NCBI GenBank assembly: GCA_902783255.1
Contig: CACZQB010000055.1
Location: forward strand, 17,165-81,164
Direction of reading: 5' to 3'
DNA from: Oscillospiraceae bacterium
GTDB lineage: Bacteria; Bacillota; Clostridia; Oscillospirales; UBA644
DNA length: 64,000 nt
The notes beneath the pieces were generated by a model. That model was not told the DNA's origin and did not search any database. It saw only the letters and a list, made by a program, of their open reading frames with translations. Positions 1 through 9,013 of the stretch are shown here, one piece after another. The position numbers were made by a program, and so were the translations under genes. How positions within the stretch are numbered: the first letter of the stretch is position 1; each line of letters begins with the position of its first letter.

Positions 1-873
1 TGGCCGTTTGCGGTAAATTACAAAGGAAAGCCGCGTTATTTCAACAGCCTTGACGAAGATGACCGCAACAGGATAACACAAACAAAGCTGACAATATATG
101 TTTGCGAGGGCGAACCTTCCGAAATTCAGGAGTGGTTCGGCATAATAAATATAGCAGGCGTTCCTCTTGTGGCGCAGGAGCTTCGCAACGCGGCTTATCA
201 CGGACCGTTTGTGACGAATGCGCGCGCGGAATATTCCAACTCAAACAATTCCAAAATGAATATGTGGAAAACATATATCAAAGGCGACCCGAAAAGACAG
301 GCGATTCTTGAACGTGCCCTTGACTGGGTAATCGGCGGTGAAATCGAAAACTATATGGCTCTTCACCGCAACGACAGCGAAATAACCGAACTGAAAAATC
401 ATTTTGATACGGTAATCGACTGGATAGATTCGGTTTTCGATTATACAGGCAGCGAAATGTGCGGTCTTGAATGGGGCAGACTTTATGATGAATACCACAA
501 AACACCGTATTCGAAATCGGAAATAACAAAGCGTGTCGACGAACTTCTTGCGGATTATCAGGTAACAGATAAAAAAGGCATTTTTGAATATATTCTGGGC
601 GGCGAAAAAGACAAATCACTTCTTAATATCCGTATTTTTGACGACAGAACGAAAAAATCGGTTTACGAAAAGCAGACCGCAAAAGCGAAAGCGGAAGGCG
701 TTTCAAACTGTCCGTATTGCGCAATCGGGCATGACAACAACGCAAAACGAATTTACAAACCGAGCGAAATGGATGCAGACCATGTAACCGCATGGTCAAA
801 AGGCGGGGCGACGGACGAAAGCAACTGTCAGATGCTGTGCAAAATGCACAACAAAGCCAAAGGCAACAGATAG
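1..873 (+). CDS. DUF262 / HNH endonuclease family protein (5' end missing)
   Basis: The reading frame is open from base 1, so only the C-terminal 290 residues are present. The visible part begins inside a DUF262 (ParB/Srx-like nucleotidase) domain: the segment ending in AQELRNAAYHGPFV is the typical end of that domain. The C-terminus is a small HNH nuclease. A CPYC zinc knuckle is followed by DADHVTAWSKGG and then CQMLCKMHNKAKG, which supplies the expected D-H, N and H residues. Proteins of this architecture relate to the GmrSD type IV restriction family and act as DNA endonucleases in phage defence or DNA modification sensing; that role is inferred here. The 3' neighbour starts 35 bases downstream with its own ribosome site. 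The true start lies outside the window. Confidence 0.8.
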   Translation, partial: WPFAVNYKGKPRYFNSLDEDDRNRITQTKLTIYVCEGEPSEIQEWFGIINIAGVPLVAQELRNAAYHGPFVTNARAEYSNSNNSKMNMWKTYIKGDPKRQAILERALDWVIGGEIENYMALHRNDSEITELKNHFDTVIDWIDSVFDYTGSEMCGLEWGRLYDEYHKTPYSKSEITKRVDELLADYQVTDKKGIFEYILGGEKDKSLLNIRIFDDRTKKSVYEKQTAKAKAEGVSNCPYCAIGHDNNAKRIYKPSEMDADHVTAWSKGGATDESNCQMLCKMHNKAKGNR

Positions 874-908
874 TCCCGAAGGGAGTCCGAAAAGGAGGGA
901 GACGCGCG

Positions 909-1886
909 GTGAAAAATAAGCATGCAACGATACCTGTGTTTGTGCCGCATTATGCGTGCCCTAACGACTGTGTGTTTTGCGATCAGAAGAAAATATCGGG
1001 CGCGCAGAGTCCGCCGAAGGATCTTGAAGAGTTTCTTTTTTCTGCGGCGGCGGGGCTTTCCGAAAAATTCACCGAAGCGGATATCGCGTTTTTCGGCGGC
1101 AGTTTTACCGGCATAGACGAGCCGCTTATGCGGTATTATCTTGCGGCGGCGAAAAAGACGAGGGAAAAATACCCGAGGATAACGGGGATACGGCTGTCAA
1201 CGAGACCGGATTTCATATCGGAGCATATACTTGACGTGCTTGAAGAATACGGCGTTACGTCAATAGAGCTGGGTGCTCAGAGCATGGATGACGGCGTGCT
1301 TTCGCTTTCGGAAAGAGGGCATACCGCGGCGGACACGGCAAGGGCGGCAAAAATGATAAAAAGCCGCGGATTTTCGCTTGTTTTGCAGACGATGACGGGG
1401 CTTCCGGGCGACAGCGAAAAAAAGGATATCGAAACGGCAGAAAAAGTTGCGGCGCTCGGTCCCGACGCTGTGCGGATATACCCCTGCGTTGTGCTTTCGG
1501 GCACGAAGCTCGAAAAAATGGCGAAAGAGGGAAAATACAAGCCGCAAACAGTCGAAGAGGCAGTAAAAATATGCGCCGGACTGATTGAGTTTTACGAAAA
1601 AAACGGGATAGACGTTTTGCGTGTGGGGCTTCACTCATCAGACCTGACAAAAAACGGCAGCGTTGTCGGCGGCGCGTTTCATCCGGCGTTCGGCGAGCTG
1701 TGCGAAAGCGAGATAATATATCGCAGAATGCGTGAAAAGATCGTTAAAAACGGAATTTCGGGAGGCGTATTTGCGACAGCGGTCCCTAAAACGGATATTT
1801 CGAAAACGGTCGGTCAGAAAAGAGAAAACATCAGAAGGCTTGAAAAAGAGTTTGACATAAAAATCAGAATAGCATACAAAGAGTAA
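909..1886 (+). CDS. Elp3-like radical SAM protein
   Basis: A 325-residue radical SAM enzyme. The CxxxCxxC motif CPNDCVFC (about residues 16-23) binds the 4Fe-4S cluster that cleaves S-adenosylmethionine. The following FFGGSFTGI and GAQSMDDGVL segments match the Elp3/COG1243 group. It lacks the C-terminal acetyltransferase domain of true Elp3, so it is the short bacterial form, whose substrate is not established; a tRNA-modification role is only a guess. The start chosen is GTG 909, eight bases after AAAGGAGGGA. The frame remains open further upstream but there it overlaps the nuclease gene. The next gene follows after 23 bases, so this may lead a short operon. Confidence 0.8.
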   Translation: MKNKHATIPVFVPHYACPNDCVFCDQKKISGAQSPPKDLEEFLFSAAAGLSEKFTEADIAFFGGSFTGIDEPLMRYYLAAAKKTREKYPRITGIRLSTRPDFISEHILDVLEEYGVTSIELGAQSMDDGVLSLSERGHTAADTARAAKMIKSRGFSLVLQTMTGLPGDSEKKDIETAEKVAALGPDAVRIYPCVVLSGTKLEKMAKEGKYKPQTVEEAVKICAGLIEFYEKNGIDVLRVGLHSSDLTKNGSVVGGAFHPAFGELCESEIIYRRMREKIVKNGISGGVFATAVPKTDISKTVGQKRENIRRLEKEFDIKIRIAYKE

Positions 1887-1909
1887 AAGAAAGCGAGGAT
1901 AAAGTTAAA

Positions 1910-2689
1910 ATGAAACCTATAGTTACAGCGCAGTGCTACACGATACATCCGCATATTCAGACGGATGAAGATTTTGTTGAGTCCATGAAAAAAATAAAGG
2001 AGATCGGCTACAATGTTGTTCAGCTTTCGGGACACACGAAAGTTACGCCATCGGTAATAACGGAAACACTGAAGGAATACGACCTGAAATGCTGCGTAAC
2101 GCATTCTCCGTTTTCGAGACTGACGGATGATTTTGACGCGCTTGTAAAGGAGCATGAAGATTGGGGCTGCAGCGTAATAGGCGTAGGCGGCATGCCCGGC
2201 GAATACCCGAAAACGGTTGAAGGATATACCGAGTTTGTGAAAAAGGCAAACGAAATAGGCGAAAAGCTTGCGGAACACGGAATGAAATTCGCGTATCACA
2301 ACCATTCCTTCGAGTTTGAGAGAATATCGGGCGCAACAAGAGGAATGGATATACTGCTTGAAGGATTCGGAGAAAACGTTGAGTTCATACCCGACTGCTT
2401 CTGGCTTCAGTATGCCGGAGTGAACGTATATTCGTGGCTTTTGCAGCTGAAGGGCAGAACGAGCGTAATTCATTATAAGGATTACAGAATAGTTCCCGGA
2501 AAAGGCAATCACGATTTTGCAGAGATAGGCAACGGAAATATGGATTACGGGCTTATAACGGAAATTGCGGAGAAGATCGGAGCAAAATATGCCGCGATAG
2601 AGCAGGATTCCTGTCCCGGAGACAGATTTGACAGTCTGAAGATCAGTTTTGACTACTGCACAAAAGTGCTCGGACTGCCCGTAAAATAA
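1910..2689 (+). CDS. Sugar phosphate isomerase/epimerase family protein (TIM barrel)
   Basis: A 259-residue xylose-isomerase-like TIM barrel (AP endonuclease 2 superfamily). Candidate metal-site residues sit in AYHNHSFEF, FIPDCFWLQYAG, VIHYKDYR and AIEQDS, giving the usual His/Glu, Asp, His, Glu set. The family includes inosose dehydratases, tagatose epimerases and hydroxypyruvate isomerases; the sequence alone does not choose among them. A second member of the same fold follows 17 bases later, and the pair probably acts in one sugar-derivative or cyclitol pathway (inference). No signal peptide is present, so it is cytoplasmic. Confidence 0.8.
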   Translation: MKPIVTAQCYTIHPHIQTDEDFVESMKKIKEIGYNVVQLSGHTKVTPSVITETLKEYDLKCCVTHSPFSRLTDDFDALVKEHEDWGCSVIGVGGMPGEYPKTVEGYTEFVKKANEIGEKLAEHGMKFAYHNHSFEFERISGATRGMDILLEGFGENVEFIPDCFWLQYAGVNVYSWLLQLKGRTSVIHYKDYRIVPGKGNHDFAEIGNGNMDYGLITEIAEKIGAKYAAIEQDSCPGDRFDSLKISFDYCTKVLGLPVK

Positions 2690-2706
2690 AGAAAGCAGGT
2701 TAAAAG

Positions 2707-3504
2707 ATGTATAATTTTGTGATTTCAGCGTTCGGTGACGAGATAAGTCAGGATATAACCGAACAGATGAACGTTCTTGAAAAGAACGGAGTAAAATATA
2801 TTGAGCTTCGCGGCATAAACGGAAAAAATATTTCCGACTGGTCCCCGAAGGAATTTGAGGAAATAATAAAACAGATGGAAGACCGCGGCTTCGGGGTATC
2901 GTCCCTCGGTTCTCCGATAGGCAAAATAGGCATAACGGACGATTTCGGCGGACATCTCGACAAATTCAAAAATACGCTCGATCTTGCGGCAGTGGCAAAA
3001 ACTAAATATATACGTATGTTCAGCTTTTTTATGCCGCAAACGGAATGTGAAAAATACCGTGACGCCGTTCTTGAGCGGTGGAATGCGTTTATAGACGCGG
3101 CAAAGGGATACGATGTTACTCTTCTGCACGAAAACGAGCACGGCATATACGGCGAAAGCGCCGCAAACTGCCTTGATCTGATCAGATCGCTGAATTCCGA
3201 AAAAGTAAAAGCGGTGTTCGATCCGGCAAATTTTGCGATCGACGGTCATGATACAATAAAGGCGTATGCGCTGCTCAAAGATTACGTTGAGTATATGCAT
3301 ATAAAAGACGCCAAAACACAAGAGCACAGAGTTGTGCCATCGGGCGAGGGCGACGGAAACGTGCCGTATATCATAAATTCGCTCAAAGAGCGTGGATTCA
3401 GCGGATTTTTGTCTGTTGAGCCGCATCTTGCAACAAGCAATATAGCAGTAGGAGGCGCGGAGCTTTTTGAAATTGCTCTCAATGCGTTGAAAAAGCTGAT
3501 ATAA
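2707..3504 (+). CDS. Sugar phosphate isomerase/epimerase family protein (TIM barrel), second copy
   Basis: A 265-residue TIM-barrel protein of the same superfamily as its upstream neighbour but clearly divergent from it, so the pair is not a recent duplication. All four expected metal ligands can be placed: Glu in LLHENEHG, Asp in VFDPANF, His in YMHIKDAK and Glu in LSVEPHL. This supports an active divalent-metal isomerase or epimerase. A ribosome site (AAGCAGG) precedes the ATG. The 31-base gap to the next gene contains another AAAGGAG site, so the run from 909 to about 4123 may be one transcript. The substrate cannot be assigned. Confidence 0.82.
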   Translation: MYNFVISAFGDEISQDITEQMNVLEKNGVKYIELRGINGKNISDWSPKEFEEIIKQMEDRGFGVSSLGSPIGKIGITDDFGGHLDKFKNTLDLAAVAKTKYIRMFSFFMPQTECEKYRDAVLERWNAFIDAAKGYDVTLLHENEHGIYGESAANCLDLIRSLNSEKVKAVFDPANFAIDGHDTIKAYALLKDYVEYMHIKDAKTQEHRVVPSGEGDGNVPYIINSLKERGFSGFLSVEPHLATSNIAVGGAELFEIALNALKKLI

Positions 3505-3535
3505 TTATTATCCGAAAACGAAAGGAGACAATGTT

Positions 3536-4123
3536 ATGATGCTTGTAATCGTCGGACTGATATTCATTCTTTTCAGGTTCGACTATTCATTTTTCAGCTA
3601 CAATGTGGAGGCGAGCGTTGCTATAGACGTTTTGCCTGACTTCGTGGGTTATCTGCTCATATGGTTCGGGCTTGAAAAATCTGTAGACGTGAACAGATGG
3701 TTCAAAGAGGCGCACTCAGCCGCGACGGGAATGATGCTCATAACGTTTATAACGCTTGTTTCCTCGCTCAGTTTTCTTCTTGAGCCTCTGTTGGAAAGTC
3801 CCGACGGACAGATATTTGCGATACTGTTTTATATTATAAATTACCTTGTTCGCATCGGCGGCAGCATTCTTACCGCGCTCACAATGGTCTTTATGTTTAT
3901 GCTCGCCTCTGCGATAGGGTATTCAATGCAGTCTCAGGAACGGATGCTTCTCTGCAGAGTGATGTATGTTTTCAGCATAGCATACAGCGTTCTTGCAGTG
4001 GTTTATATAGTAAATCAGTTTATAAATCTGCCTCTGCCGCTTGACTGGATAACGGCGGGCATAAATGTGATATTTATTCTGTTTTCGTATATTTCGATGA
4101 ATAAAATAAAGGAACTGGCGTAA
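3536..4123 (+). CDS. Small integral membrane protein of unknown function
   Basis: A 195-residue protein that I do not recognise. About four to five hydrophobic segments are visible: around residues 1-12, 35-45, 63-80, 90-125 and 150-185. The middle helices are Met/Phe rich. The early stretch DVLPDFVGYLLIWFGLEK resembles a pattern found in uncharacterised clostridial membrane proteins. The AAAGGAG site at 3521-3527 fits ATG 3536 (or 3539); an ATG at 3531 is followed at once by a stop. It sits at the end of the sugar-isomerase run and before murC, which gives no firm clue to its job. Confidence 0.65.
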   Translation: MMLVIVGLIFILFRFDYSFFSYNVEASVAIDVLPDFVGYLLIWFGLEKSVDVNRWFKEAHSAATGMMLITFITLVSSLSFLLEPLLESPDGQIFAILFYIINYLVRIGGSILTALTMVFMFMLASAIGYSMQSQERMLLCRVMYVFSIAYSVLAVVYIVNQFINLPLPLDWITAGINVIFILFSYISMNKIKELA

Positions 4124-4187
4124 AACGCTGTTCTGAAGGTTACCATTATAATATATAAGCATAATTTCAAAATGGAGATGTGTTGTT

Positions 4188-5579
4188 TTGAATCTTGATT
4201 TTTCCGGCAAAATATATCTTTCGGGCATAGGCGGCTCCTCTATGAGCAGTCTCGCAAAAATACTGCTTTTGCGTGGCAAAGAAGTCTGCGGCTCGGATAT
4301 GCAGTCTTCGGAGGCTACTGACGAGCTTGTAAAAAAAGGCGTAAAGGTGTATATCGGGCAGAAAGCGGAGAATATAGAGGCGGAAATGCCCGCCGCGATA
4401 GTGAAAACCGAAGCGGTTTCCGAAAACAATCCCGAGATCGTGGCAGCCGCAAGGCTCGGCATACCCGTATATCGCCGCGCAGAGCTTCTCGGCACGCTGC
4501 TTGACGGATACAAAAAAACGATAGGCGTTGCCGGCACTCACGGCAAAACGACCACAAGCTCTATGATAACATCCGTTTTTCTTGCGTCCGGGCTTGATTT
4601 TTCAGCAATTTTAGGCGGACATATGAAGCAGCTCGGCGACGGATACACCATAGGCAAAACCGATTCGGTATGCGTGTTTGAAAGCTGCGAATATAAAGAG
4701 TCGTATCTGTTTTTCAAAAGCGACATATCCGTTATTCTCAATATCGCGCCCGATCATATGGAATATTTCAAAACGGAAGAAAACCTTATAAATTCTTTCA
4801 GAAGGTATCTGCAAAACACAAAACCGGGCGGATATGTTGTGTATAATGCGGAGGACAGGGCATCTCTTGAAATGATAGAGGGCTATGAGGGCAAAAAAGC
4901 GTCTTTCGGCATTGAAAAGGGAAGATTTCACGCAAAAAACGTTACTCTTGAGAAGGGACGCGGGGTTTTTGATCTATATGACGGCGATACGCTGCTCGGA
5001 AACGTCCGTCTTTCGATCCCCGGATTTCACAACGTGAAAAACGCCGTTGCCGCGGCTGCGGCATGCACTCTTTACGGTATCGATGCAAAAACAGTCGTTC
5101 GCGGCCTTTGTGATTATGCCGGAGACGAGCGGCGGTTTGAATATCACTGCGTTGTCAACGGCGCGGTAATAGCCGATGATTACGGACATCATCCCGACGC
5201 TTACAAGGTAACTTTCGATACCGCGAGAGCAGTCGGTTTCAAACGGATAATAGCGATCCATCAGCCGCATACTTTTTCAAGAACGAAACTGCTTATGAAA
5301 GAGTTCGCGGAAGTTCTGTCAACGGTCGATCACGTGATCGTAGCCCCCATATACGCCGCAAGAGAAACGAACGATATGTATAACGTATACGCTCAGGACC
5401 TCGTAGCGCTTCTGCCAAACGCGGAATACTGCGAAACGTTTGAGGATATTGCGAAAAGAGTGTTTGAAACGGCGAGAGAAGGAGATATTTTCATCACTCT
5501 CGGCTGCGGTGACATATACAAAGCGGCAAAACTCATCACAAAGCTTAACGCCGAAAGAAACGGAAACGGAAAGGCGTAA
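4188..5579 (+). CDS. murC: UDP-N-acetylmuramate--L-alanine ligase
   Basis: A 463-residue Mur ligase that adds L-alanine to UDP-MurNAc in cytoplasmic peptidoglycan precursor synthesis. The N-terminal IYLSGIGGSSMSSLA is the UDP-binding Rossmann motif. GVAGTHGKTTT (about residues 110-120) is the ATP P-loop. The central NIAPDHMEYF and the C-terminal DDYGHHPD are MurC-type signatures, and the length is normal. The start is TTG 4188, about nine bases after TGGAGA; no better ATG or GTG lies nearby. Mpl is the main alternative family, but the size and C-terminus favour MurC. A weak hairpin (CTGCCG/CGGCAG, 5604-5624) follows without a clear U tract. Confidence 0.92.
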   Translation: MNLDFSGKIYLSGIGGSSMSSLAKILLLRGKEVCGSDMQSSEATDELVKKGVKVYIGQKAENIEAEMPAAIVKTEAVSENNPEIVAAARLGIPVYRRAELLGTLLDGYKKTIGVAGTHGKTTTSSMITSVFLASGLDFSAILGGHMKQLGDGYTIGKTDSVCVFESCEYKESYLFFKSDISVILNIAPDHMEYFKTEENLINSFRRYLQNTKPGGYVVYNAEDRASLEMIEGYEGKKASFGIEKGRFHAKNVTLEKGRGVFDLYDGDTLLGNVRLSIPGFHNVKNAVAAAAACTLYGIDAKTVVRGLCDYAGDERRFEYHCVVNGAVIADDYGHHPDAYKVTFDTARAVGFKRIIAIHQPHTFSRTKLLMKEFAEVLSTVDHVIVAPIYAARETNDMYNVYAQDLVALLPNAEYCETFEDIAKRVFETAREGDIFITLGCGDIYKAAKLITKLNAERNGNGKA

Positions 5580-5943
5580 AACAAATCCCGTTTTACATTC
5601 CTGCTGCCGTTTTTAATGCGGCAGAAAGACGGTATTATATCACTCTCTCTGCAAATGTTGCAAAAAGATGCGTTTTTGGTGTCTTTAAAATGACGAAAAT
5701 GCAAATTAAAAACGAAACTTTGTTCCGTCAATAAATTTTGTGCAAATTGAACAAAACAAAAACTTCAAAAAATAGTGCTTGACACAAAATAAAGAAAAAA
5801 TATCAAAAAACAGCAAAATTATTCAACATATTGTGTTTTTTCTTTGTTTCGATACAAATGTGACAAATTTATGATGGGTAAAATTTACTAAAAATGTGAT
5901 ATCCAATCAATCAAAATAGGGCATATTGCACAAATAAATAAGG
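5580..5943. other. AT-rich intergenic region with a near-palindrome and a weak promoter
   Basis: About 360 bases with no credible ORF. It contains a weak CTGCCG/CGGCAG hairpin (5604-5624), a TTGACA at 5779-5784 with a poor -10 (TATCAA, 5801-5806), and the near-perfect palindrome TTTGTTTCGATACAAA at 5843-5858, one mismatched pair around a central TCGA, which resembles a LacI-type operator. The 13-mer AAATCCCGTTTTA occurs at 5583 and again at 5944, where it forms the left arm of the terminator. Confidence 0.5.
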
Positions 5944-5983
5944 AAATCCCGTTTTAACCATTATAAAAAACGGGATTTTTTTT
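5944..5983 (+). terminator. Intrinsic terminator directly upstream of the transporter operon promoter
   Basis: A 12-bp stem, AAATCCCGTTTT (5944-5955) pairing with AAAACGGGATTT (5967-5978), is followed by a run of eight T. The T run ends two bases before the -35 box of the next promoter, so it insulates the transporter operon from upstream transcription. Confidence 0.85.
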
Positions 5984-5984
5984 A

Positions 5985-6013
5985 TTGACAAGAAAAAAGA
6001 AAAATATTATAAT
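5985..6013 (+). promoter_or_regulatory. Consensus promoter of the DUF5696 transporter operon
   Basis: TTGACA at 5985-5990, a 17-base spacer and TATAAT at 6008-6013: a perfect vegetative sigma factor promoter. Transcription should start near 6020, leaving a 65-base leader before the GTG at 6087. The near-palindrome at 5843-5858 lies about 130 bases upstream. Confidence 0.88.
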
Positions 6014-6086
6014 ATACAGACAAAAAGCTGTAAAAGCAGCCGTACGGGCGGTTTTACAAGCAACAGATTAAGGAAGGTGTTTTGCA

Positions 6087-8993
6087 GTGCGCATTCGCAA
6101 GCTGAAAGCTTTGGCGATACTGCTCGCGGCGGTAATATCGGTTCAGCTGATACCGGTAATTTCGTTTGCGAGATCGGATGTCGTTGAAGAGACCGGTGTT
6201 TCGGTATTTGTGCCTGTATACAAGAGCGGTTCTTACGGTGAATACCTTCAGAACTACATGAAAACGGCGATTGCCGATAATCCCGTTGAGATAGACGTAA
6301 CAACGTTTACCGACGAGGTCGGCGATGCCGAAGTCCGCACGGTCGAAGGACGCAGCAACGTTGCTGTCACGACCGAGCTGAGCACGATAACGTATACGGT
6401 AACGGTCGATAAAACCGGTATGTATTCCATCGGTGTCGATTATTATCCGATAGAGGGCAAGGGCGCCGCTATCGAAAGAGGTATCCTCATCGACGGTCAA
6501 TACTTATTTACGGAGGCACGTTCTGCTTCTCTTGACAGAATATATGCCGACGATGTCGCAGACAGATCCGATCTCGAAAACTATTTTGTTCATGACGAGT
6601 CGGGCAACCAGCTGCGCCCCGTTCAGGTAGAAGCTCCCAAATGGGTAGACGGCGCGTTTTTCAAGGACTCTTCGGGTTCTTATGACGGCGCTCTTCAGTT
6701 CTACCTCGAAAAAGGAGAGCATACAATAACGTTTGACTCGGTCCGTGAGCCCCTGGCTGTTTCGGGACTCAGACTTTACGGCGCGTCAAGCTATCAGGAT
6801 TATAACGATGCAATGGCGAAATACGCATATCTCGACCAGAGCGGTAAAGAGCTTATCGCAAAAGTCGAGTGCGAATATCCGTCCGCAAAATCCGAAGCAA
6901 CGCTTTTTGCCGGCACAGACAGAGCCTCGCCGTCCACATCTCCGGCAAGCTCCGGCACGATAAAAATGAATATCCTCGGCAGTACGAACGGTACGTCCAC
7001 ATGGAAAACTTCAGGTCAGTGGGTCGAATATACCGTTGATATTCCCGAAGAGGGTATGTATAAGCTCGCTATCCGCGCTCGTCAGAACGCATCGAGCGGT
7101 ACTTTCTCATCAAGAGAAATAACCGTAAACGGCGAAAGCGCATACGAGCAGGCATCCGCAGTCCGCGTAGGTTACGCATCGGGCTGGCAGATGGTGCAGC
7201 CGAAGGACGAATACAACAACGATCTTCTTTTCCATTTCAATAAAGGCGAAAACACTATACGCCTCAAAGCCGTTCTGGGCGATATGGCGGATATCATCAA
7301 CGCGGTCGAAGCCGTTGTTCTTAAACTCAACGCGGACTACCGCCGCATAATCATGATAACCGGTCAGTCTCCCGACCAGTACAGAGACTACGATTTCGAA
7401 GACGAGATCCCCGAAACGATCTCTGACCTCAAGGCTCAGGCAGACATACTCAAAAAGATACACGATGAACTCGTGCATATCCTCGGTGAACGCGGCGAAC
7501 AGACAGCAACGCTCGAAACCGTATTCATGCAGCTTTACGCGATGTTCGAAAAACCCGATACGATCCCCAAGGAATTCTCGGGATTCAAAAACAACATAGG
7601 CAACCTCGGTTCATGGCTTCTCTCCGCCCGCGAGCAGCCGCTCGAAGTTGACTACATACTTGTTTCAGAGAACAACTACAAGGTCCCCGACGCCGAATCC
7701 AATATATTTGTAGGTTTCGCGCATCAGGTATCGATGTTCTTCTCGTCATTCTTTACGGATGTCAACGCCATTTCTACCACAAGCTCCGGTTCTTTTGACC
7801 GTAATGTAACGGTATGGATGGCAGGCGTTACCTCCGCGCGTGACTATGCGCAGGTCGTCCGTCAGCTCGTTGACAGAAGCTTTATCCCCAACTACGGCAT
7901 CAACGTTGACCTCGAACTTGTTCCGTCCGGCGCTCTTCTTCCCTCAACGCTCGCAGGCAAAGGCCCCGACGTTGCAATGAACCAGGACGCCGAAACAGTT
8001 ATTAACTATGCGGCCCGTAACGCACTGCAGGAACTCAACATATTCGACGATTTCGACGAAGTAAAGAAGTCGTTCCTCCCCTCCGCCCTCGTACCCACAA
8101 CGCTTGACTGGGGCGACGGCAGGTTATTGAATTACGGTCTTCCCGAAACGCAGGTATTCCTCGTTATGTTCTACCGTCAGGATATACTTGAAGAATGTAA
8201 TCTCAAGCTTCCCGACACATGGGATGACGTATACGATCTTATAGCGGTCCTTCAGAAGAGATATATGGACTTTGCTCCGCCGGCATATGAAACGCTTCTT
8301 TACCAGAACGGCGGAAAGCTTTACAACGACAACGGAAAAACAACTGCTCTCGATACGGAAGTCGCGATTGAAACGTTTATTCAGTGGACAGACCTCTACA
8401 CGAGCTACAAGCTGCCGGTAGAATCTAACTTCGCAAACCGTTTCAGATTCGCTGAAATGCCGTTCGGTCTTCAGACTTACGATTTCTACAACCAGATATC
8501 GGTATTCGCGCCTGAGATCAAAGGTCTGTGGTCCTTCGCAAAAGTTCCCGGAACGAAGAAGGAAGACGGCACCGTTGACCGCTCCGTTGTCGCATCCGCC
8601 GTATCGAGCGTAATCATGGCTGCCGCAAAAGACAAAGAGGCAAGCTGGGAATACCTCAAATGGTGGACCGGCGCGCAGGCTCAGATAGACTACGGCCGCG
8701 AGGTCGAATCTATTCTCGGTACCGCAGCCCGTTACACAACGGCAAACACCGAAGCGCTTCAGAGAATGCCGTGGAGATCGGACGAACTTGCCGTTCTTAT
8801 GGATCAGCGCAACTACGTTGTAGGTTATCCGCAGGTTCCCGGTTCATACGCTCTCACACGTAACCTCAACTTCGCGTTCCTTAATGTCGTAAACAATCAC
8901 GCAGACCCGCGCGAAACGCTTCTTGACTACGTAAAGCCTATCAACGACGAACTTCGTTATAAACGCGAAGAGCTCGGATTCCCGGTTGATTGA
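6087..8993 (+). CDS. Large extracellular solute-binding protein with extra N-terminal domains
   Basis: A 968-residue secreted protein. It has a signal peptide (about residues 1-29, ending SFA) with no lipobox cysteine. Two beta-rich segments near residues 95-230 and 255-400 carry the TVDKTGMYSIGV and TVDIPEEGMYKLAI patterns of galactose-binding/CBM-like domains. A helical linker (about 410-490) follows. The C-terminal family 1 solute-binding domain (about 565-910) includes VWMAGVTSARDYAQ, GLPETQVFLVMFYRQ and EYLKWW. Usual family 1 proteins are 400-550 residues, so this is roughly double. It probably captures an oligosaccharide for the permeases behind it. Start GTG 6087 follows AGGAAGGT by eight bases. 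Lack of lipidation is odd for a Gram-positive binding protein. Confidence 0.85.
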   Translation: MRIRKLKALAILLAAVISVQLIPVISFARSDVVEETGVSVFVPVYKSGSYGEYLQNYMKTAIADNPVEIDVTTFTDEVGDAEVRTVEGRSNVAVTTELSTITYTVTVDKTGMYSIGVDYYPIEGKGAAIERGILIDGQYLFTEARSASLDRIYADDVADRSDLENYFVHDESGNQLRPVQVEAPKWVDGAFFKDSSGSYDGALQFYLEKGEHTITFDSVREPLAVSGLRLYGASSYQDYNDAMAKYAYLDQSGKELIAKVECEYPSAKSEATLFAGTDRASPSTSPASSGTIKMNILGSTNGTSTWKTSGQWVEYTVDIPEEGMYKLAIRARQNASSGTFSSREITVNGESAYEQASAVRVGYASGWQMVQPKDEYNNDLLFHFNKGENTIRLKAVLGDMADIINAVEAVVLKLNADYRRIIMITGQSPDQYRDYDFEDEIPETISDLKAQADILKKIHDELVHILGERGEQTATLETVFMQLYAMFEKPDTIPKEFSGFKNNIGNLGSWLLSAREQPLEVDYILVSENNYKVPDAESNIFVGFAHQVSMFFSSFFTDVNAISTTSSGSFDRNVTVWMAGVTSARDYAQVVRQLVDRSFIPNYGINVDLELVPSGALLPSTLAGKGPDVAMNQDAETVINYAARNALQELNIFDDFDEVKKSFLPSALVPTTLDWGDGRLLNYGLPETQVFLVMFYRQDILEECNLKLPDTWDDVYDLIAVLQKRYMDFAPPAYETLLYQNGGKLYNDNGKTTALDTEVAIETFIQWTDLYTSYKLPVESNFANRFRFAEMPFGLQTYDFYNQISVFAPEIKGLWSFAKVPGTKKEDGTVDRSVVASAVSSVIMAAAKDKEASWEYLKWWTGAQAQIDYGREVESILGTAARYTTANTEALQRMPWRSDELAVLMDQRNYVVGYPQVPGSYALTRNLNFAFLNVVNNHADPRETLLDYVKPINDELRYKREELGFPVD

Positions 8994-9013
8994 TGAGGAA
9001 GGAGGAAATACAA

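Noticed and set aside
792..908. Longer N-terminus for the radical SAM protein starting at 792
   Set aside because: It would overlap the nuclease gene by 82 bases, while GTG 909 has AAAGGAGGGA at the right distance and fits the start of the conserved domain.
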